Assembly (NCBI RefSeq): GCF_001705435.1
Contig: NZ_MDEN01000065.1
Location: 62,001 to 126,000, forward strand
Length of the DNA: 64,000 nucleotides
Direction of reading: 5' to 3'
DNA from: Pseudomonas graminis
GTDB lineage: Bacteria > Pseudomonadota > Gammaproteobacteria > Pseudomonadales > Pseudomonadaceae
Shown: one piece after another, positions 35,798 to 44,697 of the stretch
Layout of the letters: each line of letters begins with the position of its first letter
Position numbering within the stretch: position 1 is the stretch's first letter
The notes under the pieces: generated by a model
Databases searched by the model: none
What the model was told of the DNA's origin: nothing
What the model saw: only the letters and a program-made list of their open reading frames with translations
Position numbers and translations under genes: made by a program

Positions 35798-36559
35798 ATG
35801 ACCGAAGACATCAAACGCCGGGCCCGTGGTTTAGACCGAGCGTTCGATATTCTCGATTTCCTCAAGGAAACCGGCACGCCGATGCGGCCCAACGAGATCG
35901 CCAGCGGCATCGGCAGCCCGAAATCGACGGTGTACGAATTGGTCAGTTCGCTGCTGGAACGAAGGATCCTCGAGACCGTCGGCAAGGACGGCCACGTCTA
36001 CCTGGGGCGGCAGTTGTATTTCCTCGGGCAGGCGCATCTGCGTCATTTCGACTTCACCCGCGAGGCCGAGGTCAGCCTGGGTGAAATCGTCGAGCAGACC
36101 CGGGAAACCGCGCAGATGTGCCTGCTCAACGGCCGCAAATACACCGTCGCCTTGATGAAAGAGGGCGCGCGGCATTTCCGTATTTCGTCGGACATCGGCG
36201 AGGACGCGCCCATCCCGTGGACCGCTTCGGGCCGTCTGTTGCTCGGGCACCTCACGGATCAGGCGATCATCGACCTGATCGACGACGAGGACTTCATCCT
36301 CCCGGACGGCACGCGCCTGCCGGTCGAGACGTTTCTCGCCGAGATCCGCAAGGCCCACGACGACGGCTTCTTTTCCTTCGACAGCATCGCCGACACCTTC
36401 ACCCATTGCTTCGCCGCACCCGTGCGGGACAAACAGGGCATCTGCATCGCGACCCTGTGCATCGTCGCCCCGCGGGCCGACGCCACGGCCCACTACGATC
36501 ATTACCGGCGCGTGTTGATCGACAGCGCCAACGGCCTGGCCCGGCGCGTCATCGAATAG
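35798..36559 (+). CDS. IclR-family transcriptional regulator
   Basis: 253 aa. N-terminal winged HTH: ALDRAFDILDFLKETG-like helix then MRPNEIASGIGSPKSTVYELVSSLLERRILE (residues ~28-60). The C-terminal GAF-like IclR effector domain includes IPWTASGRLLLGHLTD and the terminal FAAPVRDKQGICIATLCIV. KdgR, which controls KDG metabolism, is of this family, and a KDG kinase is two genes downstream. It may instead sense the amino-acid substrate. Confidence 0.9.
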   Translation: MTEDIKRRARGLDRAFDILDFLKETGTPMRPNEIASGIGSPKSTVYELVSSLLERRILETVGKDGHVYLGRQLYFLGQAHLRHFDFTREAEVSLGEIVEQTRETAQMCLLNGRKYTVALMKEGARHFRISSDIGEDAPIPWTASGRLLLGHLTDQAIIDLIDDEDFILPDGTRLPVETFLAEIRKAHDDGFFSFDSIADTFTHCFAAPVRDKQGICIATLCIVAPRADATAHYDHYRRVLIDSANGLARRVIE

Positions 36560-36599
36560 CGTCGCCGCACACACGAACAAAAAATTCAGGAGAACAGAG

Positions 36600-37805
36600 A
36601 TGAGCATTGCCGCGATTGAAAAAGGCGCCACGCAACCCGGCGACCACCTGGTGCGGGACGTCAGCCTGCCCGCGCTGGTCATCCACGACACGGCGCTGGA
36701 GCACAACCTGCGCTGGATGCAGAAGTTCGTCAGCGACAGTGGCGCTGAACTGGCGCCCCACGGCAAGACCAGCATGGTGCCGGCGCTGTTTCTGCGGCAG
36801 TTGCAGCACGGCGCCTGGGGCATGACCCTCGCCACGGCGGTGCAGACCCGCGCGGCCTATGCCCACGGCGTGCGTCGGGTGCTGATGGCTAACCAGTTGG
36901 TCGGCGCGCCGAACATGGCGCTCATCGCCGAGATGCTCACGGACGGGATGTTCGACTTTCATTGCATGGTCGACCACCCGGACAACGTCAAGGCGCTGGG
37001 CGAGTTCTTCGCCGCCAAGGGCCTGACCCTCAATGTGATGATCGAGTACGGCGTGGTTGGTGGGCGTTGCGGCTGCCGCAGCGAAGCCGAGGTCATGGCC
37101 CTGGCCGACGCCATTGCGGCGCAACCGGCGCTGAAGCTGACCGGCATCGAGGGCTACGAAGGCGTGATCCATGGCGACCAGGCGGTGAGCGGCATTCGCG
37201 CGTTTGCCACATCGCTGGTGCGGCTGGCCGTGACCCTGCAGGACAAGGGCGCGTTTGCCCTGAATCGCCCGATCGTCACTGCCTCGGGTTCGGCCTGGTA
37301 CGACCTGATCGCCGAGGAATTCGACGAGCAGCAGGTGCGCGAGCGTTTCCTCAGCGTGCTGCGCCCCGGCAGTTACGTGGTCCACGACCACGGCATCTAC
37401 AAAGACGCGCAGTGCTGCGTGCTCGACCGACGCCACGACCTCAGCGAAGGCTTACGGCCGGCGATGGAAGTCTGGGCCCATGTGCAGTCGATGCCTGAGC
37501 CGGGTTTTGCGGTGATTGCCATGGGCAAGCGCGACGTGGCGTTCGACGCCGGCATGCCCAACCCGATCAAGCGCTATGCGCCAGGGGCGGTGCCGGCGAC
37601 TGGCGAGGACGTCAGCGCCTGCACCGTCACGGCGGTGATGGATCAGCATGCGTTCATGACCGTCGCGCCGGGCTGCGAGTTAAAGGTCGGCGATATCGTT
37701 TCGTTCGGCACCTCGCACCCGTGCCTCACCTTCGACAAATGGCGCACGGGGTGCCTGGTCGGCGATGACCTGCGCGTCATCGAATCCTTCGATACCTGCT
37801 TCTGA
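36600..37805 (+). CDS. D-serine dehydratase / D-threonine aldolase-type PLP enzyme (amino acid deaminase)
   Basis: 401 aa, CAGGAGAACAGAG before ATG. Fold type III PLP enzyme: the Schiff-base Lys is K56 in LAPHGKTSMVP, and the barrel continues with VMIEYGVVGGRCGCRSEAE. The C-terminal zinc-binding pair H373/C375 in GTSHPCLTFDKW is typical of eukaryotic-type D-serine dehydratase. It would turn a D-amino acid into an oxo-acid plus ammonia via an enamine, which the neighbouring RidA can clear. The substrate is not proven. Confidence 0.87.
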   Translation: MSIAAIEKGATQPGDHLVRDVSLPALVIHDTALEHNLRWMQKFVSDSGAELAPHGKTSMVPALFLRQLQHGAWGMTLATAVQTRAAYAHGVRRVLMANQLVGAPNMALIAEMLTDGMFDFHCMVDHPDNVKALGEFFAAKGLTLNVMIEYGVVGGRCGCRSEAEVMALADAIAAQPALKLTGIEGYEGVIHGDQAVSGIRAFATSLVRLAVTLQDKGAFALNRPIVTASGSAWYDLIAEEFDEQQVRERFLSVLRPGSYVVHDHGIYKDAQCCVLDRRHDLSEGLRPAMEVWAHVQSMPEPGFAVIAMGKRDVAFDAGMPNPIKRYAPGAVPATGEDVSACTVTAVMDQHAFMTVAPGCELKVGDIVSFGTSHPCLTFDKWRTGCLVGDDLRVIESFDTCF

Positions 37806-37817
37806 CAGGAGTCTGCA

Positions 37818-38759
37818 ATGAGTGAAATGGTCAGTCACAGCTACCCGCGCGTCGCCCTGATCGGCGAATGCATGATCGAGTTGCAACAGCACGCTAACGG
37901 CACGCTCAAGCAGAGCTTCGGCGGCGACACGCTGAATACGGCGGTGTACCTGTCGCGGCTGCTGGGTTCGGCGGCGCAGGTGGATTACGTCACGGCGCTG
38001 GGCGATGACAGTTTCAGCGACGCCATGTGCCAGGTCTGGACGGAGGAGGGCATTGGCCTGAGTCGGGTCCAGCGTCTGCCGGGGCGGCTGCCGGGGCTGT
38101 ATTGCATTCAAACCGACGCCAACGGCGAGCGGCGTTTCCTGTACTGGCGCAACGAGGCGGCGGTGCGCGAATGCTTCACCACGCCGGCGGCGGAGCCGGT
38201 GCTGGCCGCGCTGCCGGATTACGACGTGCTGTATTTCAGCGGCATCACCCTGGCGGTGCTGGGGGAGACGGGTCGGGCGCGGCTGCTGTCGACCCTCGCC
38301 GATGCCCGGGACCGTGGCGCGCGGGTGGTGTTCGACAACAACTACCGCCCGCGCCTGTGGCGCAGTGTCGAGCAGGCGCGCCAGGCCTATCGCGCGGTCA
38401 TGCACGAAGTGGATCTGGCCCTGCTGACCGAGGAGGACGAGCAGGCGCTGTTCGATTACGCCGACGGCGAGGAAATTTTGCAGACCTACCGCGACCTGGG
38501 TGTCAGCGAAGTGGTTGTCAAGCGCGGGGCGCAGAGCTGTCTCGTGAGCGTCGACGACCGGCGTTGCGAAGTGCCTGCGCACGCCGTGCAGAAAGTCATC
38601 GATACCACGGCGGCGGGGGATTCCTTCAGCGCGGCCTATCTGGCTCGGCGTCTGCGCGGCGGCGGTCCGAAAGATGCGGCCAACGCCGGGCATCAGTTGG
38701 CGAGCCTGGTGATTCAGCACCCGGGGGCGTTGATCCCGCGCAGTGTGATGCCGATTTGA
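37818..38759 (+). CDS. kdgK: 2-keto-3-deoxygluconate kinase (PfkB family)
   Basis: 313 aa. Ribokinase fold with LIGECMIELQQHANGTLKQSFGGDTLNTAVYLSRL at the start and the ATP/catalytic motif VIDTTAAGDSFSAAYLARRL (catalytic Asp in GD) at ~258-277. The GGDTLN and NEAAVRE segments are typical of KdgK. It phosphorylates KDG to KDPG, which enters the Entner-Doudoroff pathway. UxuA at 11879-12922 makes KDG, so this kinase would complete that route 25 kb away. It follows the PLP-enzyme gene by 12 bp. Confidence 0.88.
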   Translation: MSEMVSHSYPRVALIGECMIELQQHANGTLKQSFGGDTLNTAVYLSRLLGSAAQVDYVTALGDDSFSDAMCQVWTEEGIGLSRVQRLPGRLPGLYCIQTDANGERRFLYWRNEAAVRECFTTPAAEPVLAALPDYDVLYFSGITLAVLGETGRARLLSTLADARDRGARVVFDNNYRPRLWRSVEQARQAYRAVMHEVDLALLTEEDEQALFDYADGEEILQTYRDLGVSEVVVKRGAQSCLVSVDDRRCEVPAHAVQKVIDTTAAGDSFSAAYLARRLRGGGPKDAANAGHQLASLVIQHPGALIPRSVMPI

Positions 38760-38794
38760 GGCAGGGCCGAGAACCCTGCGTAGGGCCGCGCACA

Positions 38795-38893
38795 CCCTGT
38801 AGTACCGGCTTCAGCCGGGAAGGGGCCAGGCGACACACCGCAAAAACGAGGGTGCTCAATCCGGCCTGTTCCCGGCTGAAGCCAGTCCTACTA
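38795..38893. repeat. REP inverted pair
   Basis: ACCGGCTTCAGCCGGGAAG (~38803-38822) and inverted TTCCCGGCTGAAGCC (~38870-38890), between the convergent kdgK and parvulin genes. Confidence 0.8.
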
Positions 38894-38937
38894 AGGCAAG
38901 GGGCCAGAACGACCACTACACATTCCGGCCCCAACCC

Positions 38938-39213
38938 TCAATCCCGATAAAACACCTGCACCAGGTGATACCCGAATTTGCTTTTGACCGGACCATGCAC
39001 GGTCCGCAACGGTTTTTTGAAAATCACCTGGTCAATCGCGCCGACCATCTGGCCCGGTCGCACTTCACCCAGATCCCCGCCGCGCTTGCCGCTCGGGCAG
39101 GTCGAATACTTCTTCGCCAGTACGTCAAACGCTTCGCCCTTGGCAATGCGCTGCTTCAGTTGCTCGGCTTCTTCAGCGGTCTTGACCAGAATGTGGCGGG
39201 CTTGGGCTTTCAT
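38938..39213 (-). CDS. ppiC: Parvulin-type peptidyl-prolyl isomerase (PpiC)
   Basis: 91 aa from MKAQARHILVKTAEEAEQL (ATG 39213); the open frame runs much further upstream without homology. A single complete parvulin domain: ARHILVKT, YSTCPSGKRGGDLGEVRPGQMV, PVKSKFGYHLVQV. No signal peptide, so cytoplasmic. A second parvulin of the same size is encoded at 50449. Confidence 0.92.
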   Translation of the reverse strand: MKAQARHILVKTAEEAEQLKQRIAKGEAFDVLAKKYSTCPSGKRGGDLGEVRPGQMVGAIDQVIFKKPLRTVHGPVKSKFGYHLVQVFYRD

Positions 39214-39468
39214 GGGGTACCGGACGTCTCGATAAAAAAGCCGCGCATTATGCCTTTGCTGCGCGATTTCGGGTAATTTCCCACACCTTGACCGGACGAA
39301 CGTGTGGCTCGGCGCTGAGACAGGCCTGACCCGGCTTTTCAGACGGCCCTGACCCGGCTGTTCAAGGGCCTTGCCCCGGCCAGCAAACAGCCCGAACGTT
39401 AAAACCGGTCGAAGGTCCACAACCTGTAGGCCTGCAGTCTCCTCAAACCTCATGTGCGGTGTTGCCTT

Positions 39469-40635
39469 ATGGATTTTCCGGCGTTGTTGAAGGTGCTTGC
39501 CACCCAGGATGGATCGGACCTTTACCTGTCCACCGGCGCGCCCCCCTGCGCCAAGTTCAATGGCGTGCTCAAGCCGCTGGGCACCGAAGCGTTCAAGCCC
39601 GGTGACGTCGCGGTGATTGCCAACGGCATCATGGACGCCGAACAGCGCGTGGATTTCGAACGCGACCTGGAAATGAACCTGGCGTTTTCCCTGTCCGGTG
39701 TCGGGCGATTCCGGATCAACATCTTCAAGCAGCGCAACGAAGTGTCAATCGTGGCGCGCAACATCAAGCTCGACATCCCCAAATTCGAAGACCTGCACCT
39801 GCCGCCGGTCCTGCTCGATGTGATCATGGAAAAGCACGGCTTGGTGCTGTTCGTCGGCGCCACCGGTTCGGGTAAATCGACGTCGCTGGCCGCGCTGATC
39901 GACCACCGCAACCGTCACGCCAGCGGCCACATCATCACCATCGAAGACCCGGTGGAGTTCATCCACAAACACAAGCGCTCGATCATCAATCAGCGGGAAG
40001 TGGGCGTCGACACGCGCAGCTTCCATGCGGCGCTGAAGAACACCCTCCGTCAGGCGCCGGACGTGATCCTCATCGGCGAGATCCGCGACCGCGAAACCAT
40101 GGAGCACGCGCTGGCCTTTGCCGACACCGGCCACCTGGCGATTTCGACGCTGCACGCCAACAACGCCAACCAGGCGCTGGACCGCATCATCAACTTCTTC
40201 CCCGAAGAGCGCCGGCCGCAGTTGCTCCATGACCTGGGCAACAACCTCAAGGCGTTCGTCTCCCAGCGGTTGGTCAAGACCACTGACGGCAAGCGCCGTG
40301 CGGCAGTGGAGGTGATGCTGGGCACGCCGACGATTCGCGACCTGATCCACCGCAACGAGTTGACCGAGCTTAAGGGCATCATGGAGAAGTCCACCAACCT
40401 CGGCATGCAGACCTTCGACAACGCGCTGTATGACCTGGCGGTGGAGGGCGCAATCACTGAAGACGAAGCCCTGAAGAACGCGGACTCGGCCAACAACGTG
40501 CGCCTGCGGTTGAAACTGCACAGCGAGGACGGGCCATCGACCATCGCCAGCGCCCCCCGTGCGCCCCAGCCTGCCGCGCAGGTGAATGTGAAGGATTGGG
40601 GGCTGGTGGACGAGCGGGACGAGCCGGGGAATTGA
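39469..40635 (+). CDS. PilT/PilU-type twitching motility ATPase (PilU-like)
   Basis: 388 aa from ATG 39469 (MDFPALLKVLATQDGSDLYL); a GTG at 39454 is possible. Secretion ATPase core: Walker A LFVGATGSGKSTS, Asp box IITIEDPVEFIH, Walker B VILIGEIRDRETMEHAL, His box HLAISTLHANN. The C-terminal GMQTFDNALYDLAVEG is PilU-like. No other pilus gene is adjacent, and PilT/PilU pairs are normally encoded elsewhere in Pseudomonas, so this is a stand-alone retraction-ATPase paralogue. Confidence 0.88.
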   Translation: MDFPALLKVLATQDGSDLYLSTGAPPCAKFNGVLKPLGTEAFKPGDVAVIANGIMDAEQRVDFERDLEMNLAFSLSGVGRFRINIFKQRNEVSIVARNIKLDIPKFEDLHLPPVLLDVIMEKHGLVLFVGATGSGKSTSLAALIDHRNRHASGHIITIEDPVEFIHKHKRSIINQREVGVDTRSFHAALKNTLRQAPDVILIGEIRDRETMEHALAFADTGHLAISTLHANNANQALDRIINFFPEERRPQLLHDLGNNLKAFVSQRLVKTTDGKRRAAVEVMLGTPTIRDLIHRNELTELKGIMEKSTNLGMQTFDNALYDLAVEGAITEDEALKNADSANNVRLRLKLHSEDGPSTIASAPRAPQPAAQVNVKDWGLVDERDEPGN

Positions 40636-40643
40636 GGTTTCCT

Positions 40644-40671
40644 CAGTGATGATCGTGCGGTGTCATCACTG
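40644..40671. terminator. Hairpin after the pilU-like gene
   Basis: CAGTGATGA and TCATCACTG form a perfect 9-bp stem with a 10-nt loop directly after the stop. There is no T-tract. Confidence 0.5.
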
Positions 40672-40683
40672 ACGCCTTCCCTT

Positions 40684-40778
40684 GTAGGACCGGCTTCAGC
40701 CGGGAAGAGGCCGGTATGAACACCACACATTTGAGGTGTAGCGACCGACGTCTTCCCGGCTAAAGCCGGTCCTACAGG
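40684..40778. repeat. REP inverted pair
   Basis: TAGGACCGGCTTCAGCCGGG (~40685-40704) and inverted TTCCCGGCTAAAGCCGGTCC (~40754-40773), between the convergent pilU-like and bdhA genes. Confidence 0.85.
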
Positions 40779-40789
40779 GCTTGCCGCCC

Positions 40790-41560
40790 TTATCGCGCCA
40801 GCCACCCTCCATCGATATTCCACGCCGCGCCACGCACCTGCGCGCCGGCTTCGCTGCACAGAAACAACGTCAGCTCACCCAACTGCGAAGGCGTCACGAA
40901 TTCCAGCGATGGCTGCTTTTCCGCCAGCAAGTCATGCTTGGCCTTTTCCACATCGCCGGTCTGCGCGGCGCGATCGTCGATCTGCTTCTGCACCAGCGGC
41001 GTTAGCACCCAGCCCGGGCAGATGGCGTTGCAGGTGACATTGCTTGCAGCGGTTTCCAGCCCGACCACCTTGGTCAAGCCAATGACGCCGTGCTTGGCCG
41101 CCACATACGCCGCCTTGCCCGTCGAACCGACAAGGCCATGCACCGAGGCAATGTTCACGATCCGACCCCAACCCTTGGCACGCATGCCCGGCAGGCACAA
41201 CCGCGTGCTGTGAAACACCGACGACAGGTTGATGGCGATAATCTTGTCCCAGCTCTCGACGGGGAAATCCTCCACCGCGTCGACGTGCTGAATGCCCGCG
41301 TTGTTGACCAGAATGTCGACGCCGCCGAATTCGCGCTCGGCGTAGGCGATCATGTCGGCGATCTGCGCGACATCGCTGACGTCCGCCGGGTGGTGGCCGA
41401 CCTTACCGCCGTACTGCTTGACCTGCTCGATCACCGCCGACGCATCGCCGAAGCCGTTGAGCACCAGATGTGCGCCCGCCTTGGCCAGCGTCAGCGCGAT
41501 GCCCAAGCCGATGCCGCTGGTAGAGCCGGTGACCAATGCGGTTTTGCCTTGCAGACTCAT
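40790..41560 (-). CDS. bdhA: 3-hydroxybutyrate dehydrogenase (SDR)
   Basis: 256 aa from ATG 41560 (GAGGAATTGCAC upstream). SDR motifs: TGSTSGIGLGIA cofactor loop, NNAGIQHVD, catalytic Ser in IASVHG, Tyr/Lys in YVAAKHG. The segment QKQIDDRAAQTG...KQPSLEFVTPSQLGEL is characteristic of D-3-hydroxybutyrate dehydrogenases. It oxidises 3-hydroxybutyrate to acetoacetate. It follows the GntP carrier by 10 bp in the operon driven from the sigma-54 promoter at 43020-43035. Confidence 0.93.
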   Translation of the reverse strand: MSLQGKTALVTGSTSGIGLGIALTLAKAGAHLVLNGFGDASAVIEQVKQYGGKVGHHPADVSDVAQIADMIAYAEREFGGVDILVNNAGIQHVDAVEDFPVESWDKIIAINLSSVFHSTRLCLPGMRAKGWGRIVNIASVHGLVGSTGKAAYVAAKHGVIGLTKVVGLETAASNVTCNAICPGWVLTPLVQKQIDDRAAQTGDVEKAKHDLLAEKQPSLEFVTPSQLGELTLFLCSEAGAQVRGAAWNIDGGWLAR

Positions 41561-41570
41561 GTGCAATTCC

Positions 41571-42962
41571 TCATACGATGCCGGTTGCATAGAAAACGCC
41601 GATCACCACGAACACTGCCAGCGTCTTGATAATCGTGATGCCGAAGATGTCCTTGTAGGCCTCGCGGTGGGTCAGGCCGGTGACCGCCAGCAGGGTGATG
41701 ACCGCGCCGTTGTGCGGCAGGGTGTCCATGCCGCCGCTGGCCATGGCCGCGACGCGGTGCAACACCTCCAGCGGAATGTTCGCCGCATGGGCCGCCGCGA
41801 TAAAGCTATCGGACATCGCCGCCAGGGCAATGCTCATGCCCCCGGACGCCGACCCGGTGATCCCCGCCAGCAGCGTCACGGTAATCGCTTCGTTGACCAG
41901 CGGGTTGGGAATGCTCTTCAGTCCGTCGGCCAGCACGAGGAATCCGGGCAACGACGCAATCACAGCGCCGAAACCGTATTCCGACGCCGTGTTCATCGCC
42001 GCCAGCAGTGCGCCACTGACTGCACCCTTGCTCCCCTCGGCCAGCTTGGATTTCACCGTCCTGAAGGCGAACAGCAGCACAAACACAATGCCCACCAGCA
42101 ACGCCGCTTCCACGGCCCAGATCGCGGTGATCTTGGCGATGTCGGTCTGCACAGGCGTCGCCATGCCCGGTAGTGCCAGGGTGTGAGTCTTGCCGTACCA
42201 CTGGGGAATCCACTGGGTAAACAGCAGGTTCATGATCCCGACCAGCAACAGCGGCGCCAACGCGATCCACGGGTTGGGCAGGGCGATGTCGTCCGGGGTG
42301 TCCGGCTCGTTGCGCAGCTCGGTGCCGTAGCCTTCGCCGGCACGCTGGGCCTTGTTGCGCTGGCGCTGCAGAAACAGCATGCCGACGCTGAACACGAACG
42401 CCGTGCCGATCAGCCCCAGCCACGGCGCCGCCCACGCCGTGGTGTTGAAGAAGGTCGAGGGGATGATGTTCTGGATTTGCGGCGTGCCGGGCAGGGCGTC
42501 CATGGTGAACGAAAACGCACCCAGGGCGATGGTCGCCGGAATCAGCCGTTTGGGAATGTTGCTCTGGCGGAACATCTCGGCGGCGAACGGGTAGACCGCA
42601 AACACCACGACGAACAGCGACACGCCGCCGTAAGTCAGCAGCGCGCAGACCAGCACGATCACCAGCATCGCCTGGCGGGTGCCGAGCAAGCGAATGGCGG
42701 CGGCCACGATGGAGCGCGAAAAGCCCGACAGCTGGATGAGCTTGCCGAACACGGCACCGAGCAGAAACACCGGAAAGTAGAGTTTGACGAAGCCGACCAT
42801 CTTGTCCATGAACACGCCGGTGAAGGCGGGGGCCACGGCTGACGGGTCGGTAAGCAATACAGCGCCGAGGGCCGCGATGGGGGCAAAGAGGATGACGCTG
42901 TAACCCCGGTAGGCAGCCAGCATCAGCAGCGTAAGCGCCGCTAAAGCGATGATCACACTCAT
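41571..42962 (-). CDS. GntP-family transporter, probable 3-hydroxybutyrate permease
   Basis: 463 aa, ATG 42962 with AGGAG; about 12 membrane segments. GntP traits include GGVSLFVVVFAVYPFAAEMFRQ, ALGAFSFTMDALPGTPQIQNIIPS and GITGSASGGMSIAL. Its position with bdhA and a sigma-54 activator matches, as I remember it, P. aeruginosa PA2003-PA2005. It should take up 3-hydroxybutyrate. Confidence 0.9.
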   Translation of the reverse strand: MSVIIALAALTLLMLAAYRGYSVILFAPIAALGAVLLTDPSAVAPAFTGVFMDKMVGFVKLYFPVFLLGAVFGKLIQLSGFSRSIVAAAIRLLGTRQAMLVIVLVCALLTYGGVSLFVVVFAVYPFAAEMFRQSNIPKRLIPATIALGAFSFTMDALPGTPQIQNIIPSTFFNTTAWAAPWLGLIGTAFVFSVGMLFLQRQRNKAQRAGEGYGTELRNEPDTPDDIALPNPWIALAPLLLVGIMNLLFTQWIPQWYGKTHTLALPGMATPVQTDIAKITAIWAVEAALLVGIVFVLLFAFRTVKSKLAEGSKGAVSGALLAAMNTASEYGFGAVIASLPGFLVLADGLKSIPNPLVNEAITVTLLAGITGSASGGMSIALAAMSDSFIAAAHAANIPLEVLHRVAAMASGGMDTLPHNGAVITLLAVTGLTHREAYKDIFGITIIKTLAVFVVIGVFYATGIV

Positions 42963-43019
42963 CGAGTGTCTCCTGTCGTTTTTGTTTTGGGTGCGGCGAG
43001 GCCGCGCAACAGGAGGTAT

Positions 43020-43035
43020 AGCTACATTCATGCCA
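43020..43035 (-). promoter_or_regulatory. Sigma-54 (RpoN) promoter of the hydroxybutyrate operon
   Basis: Minus strand TGGCATGAATGTAGCT: GG-N10-GC spacing, one mismatch in the -24 element. It lies 58 bp upstream of the GntP start, next to the gene of a sigma-54 activator. Confidence 0.72.
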
Positions 43036-43097
43036 TCGCGCTAAGTGGCTGATTATTAGGAGGTTTAGCTGAAATGGGTGGTGGCGGGGGGCCTGTG

Positions 43098-43115
43098 CGT
43101 CCCGATAATGGGACG
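43098..43115. promoter_or_regulatory. Candidate upstream activator palindrome
   Basis: CGTCCC-GATAAT-GGGACG is a perfect 6-bp inverted repeat about 90-105 bp upstream of the expected transcription start, the normal distance for a sigma-54 enhancer site. It is probably for the activator encoded at 43219-44634. Confidence 0.5.
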
Positions 43116-43218
43116 GTTAAGGCCGGAACGGGGACCGCCAAAGCGATCGTGTCGAGTGGCAGCCGCTCTGGTGCGGGAACCTGTGCCCGTTATCCCGGAA
43201 GGTAGACAGACAGTCTCT

Positions 43219-44634
43219 TTATTGAGACTCGGCGATGCCCAGCGCGGCCATCTTCTTGTACAGCGTCGAACGGCCCAACCCTAGCTGCCGTGCCGCGCGC
43301 ACCACGTTCCCCGCGCACTGGGCCAGCTTTGCCTGAATCAGCTCCCGGTCGAAATGCTGGCGCGCCTCGCTGTAGGTCTGGTCATTGGATGCGGACCACG
43401 CTGCCACCGGCGGGCTGGCGACCGGCACCAGCGTGCCGATGGCGGCGCGGATGTCGCCGGGGCTGAGCTGCAGATCGTCGCTGAGCAGCGCGGCACGTTC
43501 GAGCACGTTGCGCAGCTCGCGGATATTGCCGGGCCAGGCGTGCTGCGCGAGGGCCACCAAGGCCGCGGGGGCCAGTTCGTGATGGCTATGAAGGTCCTCA
43601 AGGATCGCCTCGGCCAGCGCTGGGATGTCATCCAGACGTTCGCGCAACGGTGGCACTTTTATGGGCAGTACGCTCAGCCGGTAATACAGGTCGGCGCGAA
43701 ACTCGCCGCGCTTGATCGCCGCTTCAAGGTCGGTGGAGGTCGCGGCGATCACGCGCACATCGCTTTTGATCATCGCGTTGGAGCCCACCGGCTCGTATTC
43801 TTTTTCCTGCAGCACCCGCAGTAACTTGCTTTGCAATGGCAGGGGCATGTCGCCGATTTCGTCGAGAAACAGCGTGCCGCCCTCGGCCAGGTGCAATTTG
43901 CCGTGGCGCCCCTTGCGATCGGCGCCGGTAAACGCGCCCGGGGCCGTGCCGAAGAATTCCGCCTCCAGCAACGCCTCGGGAATCGCCGCGCTGTTGATGC
44001 TGATGAAAGGTTTGTGCGCCCGTGGCGAGCTGTTGTGCACGGCGTGGGCCAGAAGCTCCTTGCCGGTGCCGGTCTCACCGAGCAGCAACACCGGGGAATC
44101 GGTACTGGCACTGCGACGGGCGCGGCGTTTGACTTCCAGGCTGGCGGCGCTGGTGCCGATGAAGTGGGTGAAGGTGTACTTAGCTTGCCGGGCGCGCAGC
44201 AGCGAGCGGGTCGAGGCCAGCTCCTGCTGCATGTTCGAATAGCGCTTGAGCAGCGGCGACAGGGCCTGTAGCTCATCGAACAGTGCGAAGCCGATGGCGC
44301 CGATCACCGCGCCGCCGTCGTCATGGATCGGCAGGCGCATGACCACCAGCGGGTCCTTCGCCGTGTCCATCATGTCCAGCAGAATCGGTTGGCCGTTGCT
44401 CGCCACCTGACGCAGCAGGCTGCCGGGAATCACCTGCTCACAGGGCTGGCCCACCGCGCGGCTCGGGTCCTCCAGGCCAAAGCGGCGGGCGTAGCGCTCG
44501 TTGATCCAGACGATGCGGGCGTCGCGGTCGACGATGACCGTGCCCTCGCTGGACTGCTCGATGATCTCAAACAGCGAGCGGATCGCCAGCCGCCGAACGC
44601 GCCGGTAATCCTTCAGGCTTTCGTTGTCGTTCAT
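43219..44634 (-). CDS. Sigma-54-dependent activator with PAS domain (HbcR-like)
   Basis: 471 aa from ATG 44634 (GGAAC upstream); an in-frame ATG at 44646 is an alternative. N-terminal PAS sensor (residues ~20-125, SSEGTVIVDRDARIVWINERYARRFG). AAA+ domain with Walker A GETGTGKE, the sigma-54 contact loop GAFTGA and Walker B GGTLFLDEIGDMP. C-terminal Fis-type HTH AGNVVRAARQLGLGRSTLYKKMAALG. No receiver domain, so it senses a ligand. It lies upstream of gntP-bdhA in the same direction and should activate their -24/-12 promoter with RpoN. Confidence 0.92.
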   Translation of the reverse strand: MNDNESLKDYRRVRRLAIRSLFEIIEQSSEGTVIVDRDARIVWINERYARRFGLEDPSRAVGQPCEQVIPGSLLRQVASNGQPILLDMMDTAKDPLVVMRLPIHDDGGAVIGAIGFALFDELQALSPLLKRYSNMQQELASTRSLLRARQAKYTFTHFIGTSAASLEVKRRARRSASTDSPVLLLGETGTGKELLAHAVHNSSPRAHKPFISINSAAIPEALLEAEFFGTAPGAFTGADRKGRHGKLHLAEGGTLFLDEIGDMPLPLQSKLLRVLQEKEYEPVGSNAMIKSDVRVIAATSTDLEAAIKRGEFRADLYYRLSVLPIKVPPLRERLDDIPALAEAILEDLHSHHELAPAALVALAQHAWPGNIRELRNVLERAALLSDDLQLSPGDIRAAIGTLVPVASPPVAAWSASNDQTYSEARQHFDRELIQAKLAQCAGNVVRAARQLGLGRSTLYKKMAALGIAESQ

Positions 44635-44697
44635 GTGCGGTTCCATCCATCCTGTTCCTCGGCATCTGGCCGCACAGACTACTGTTTGGGGCGAGCT

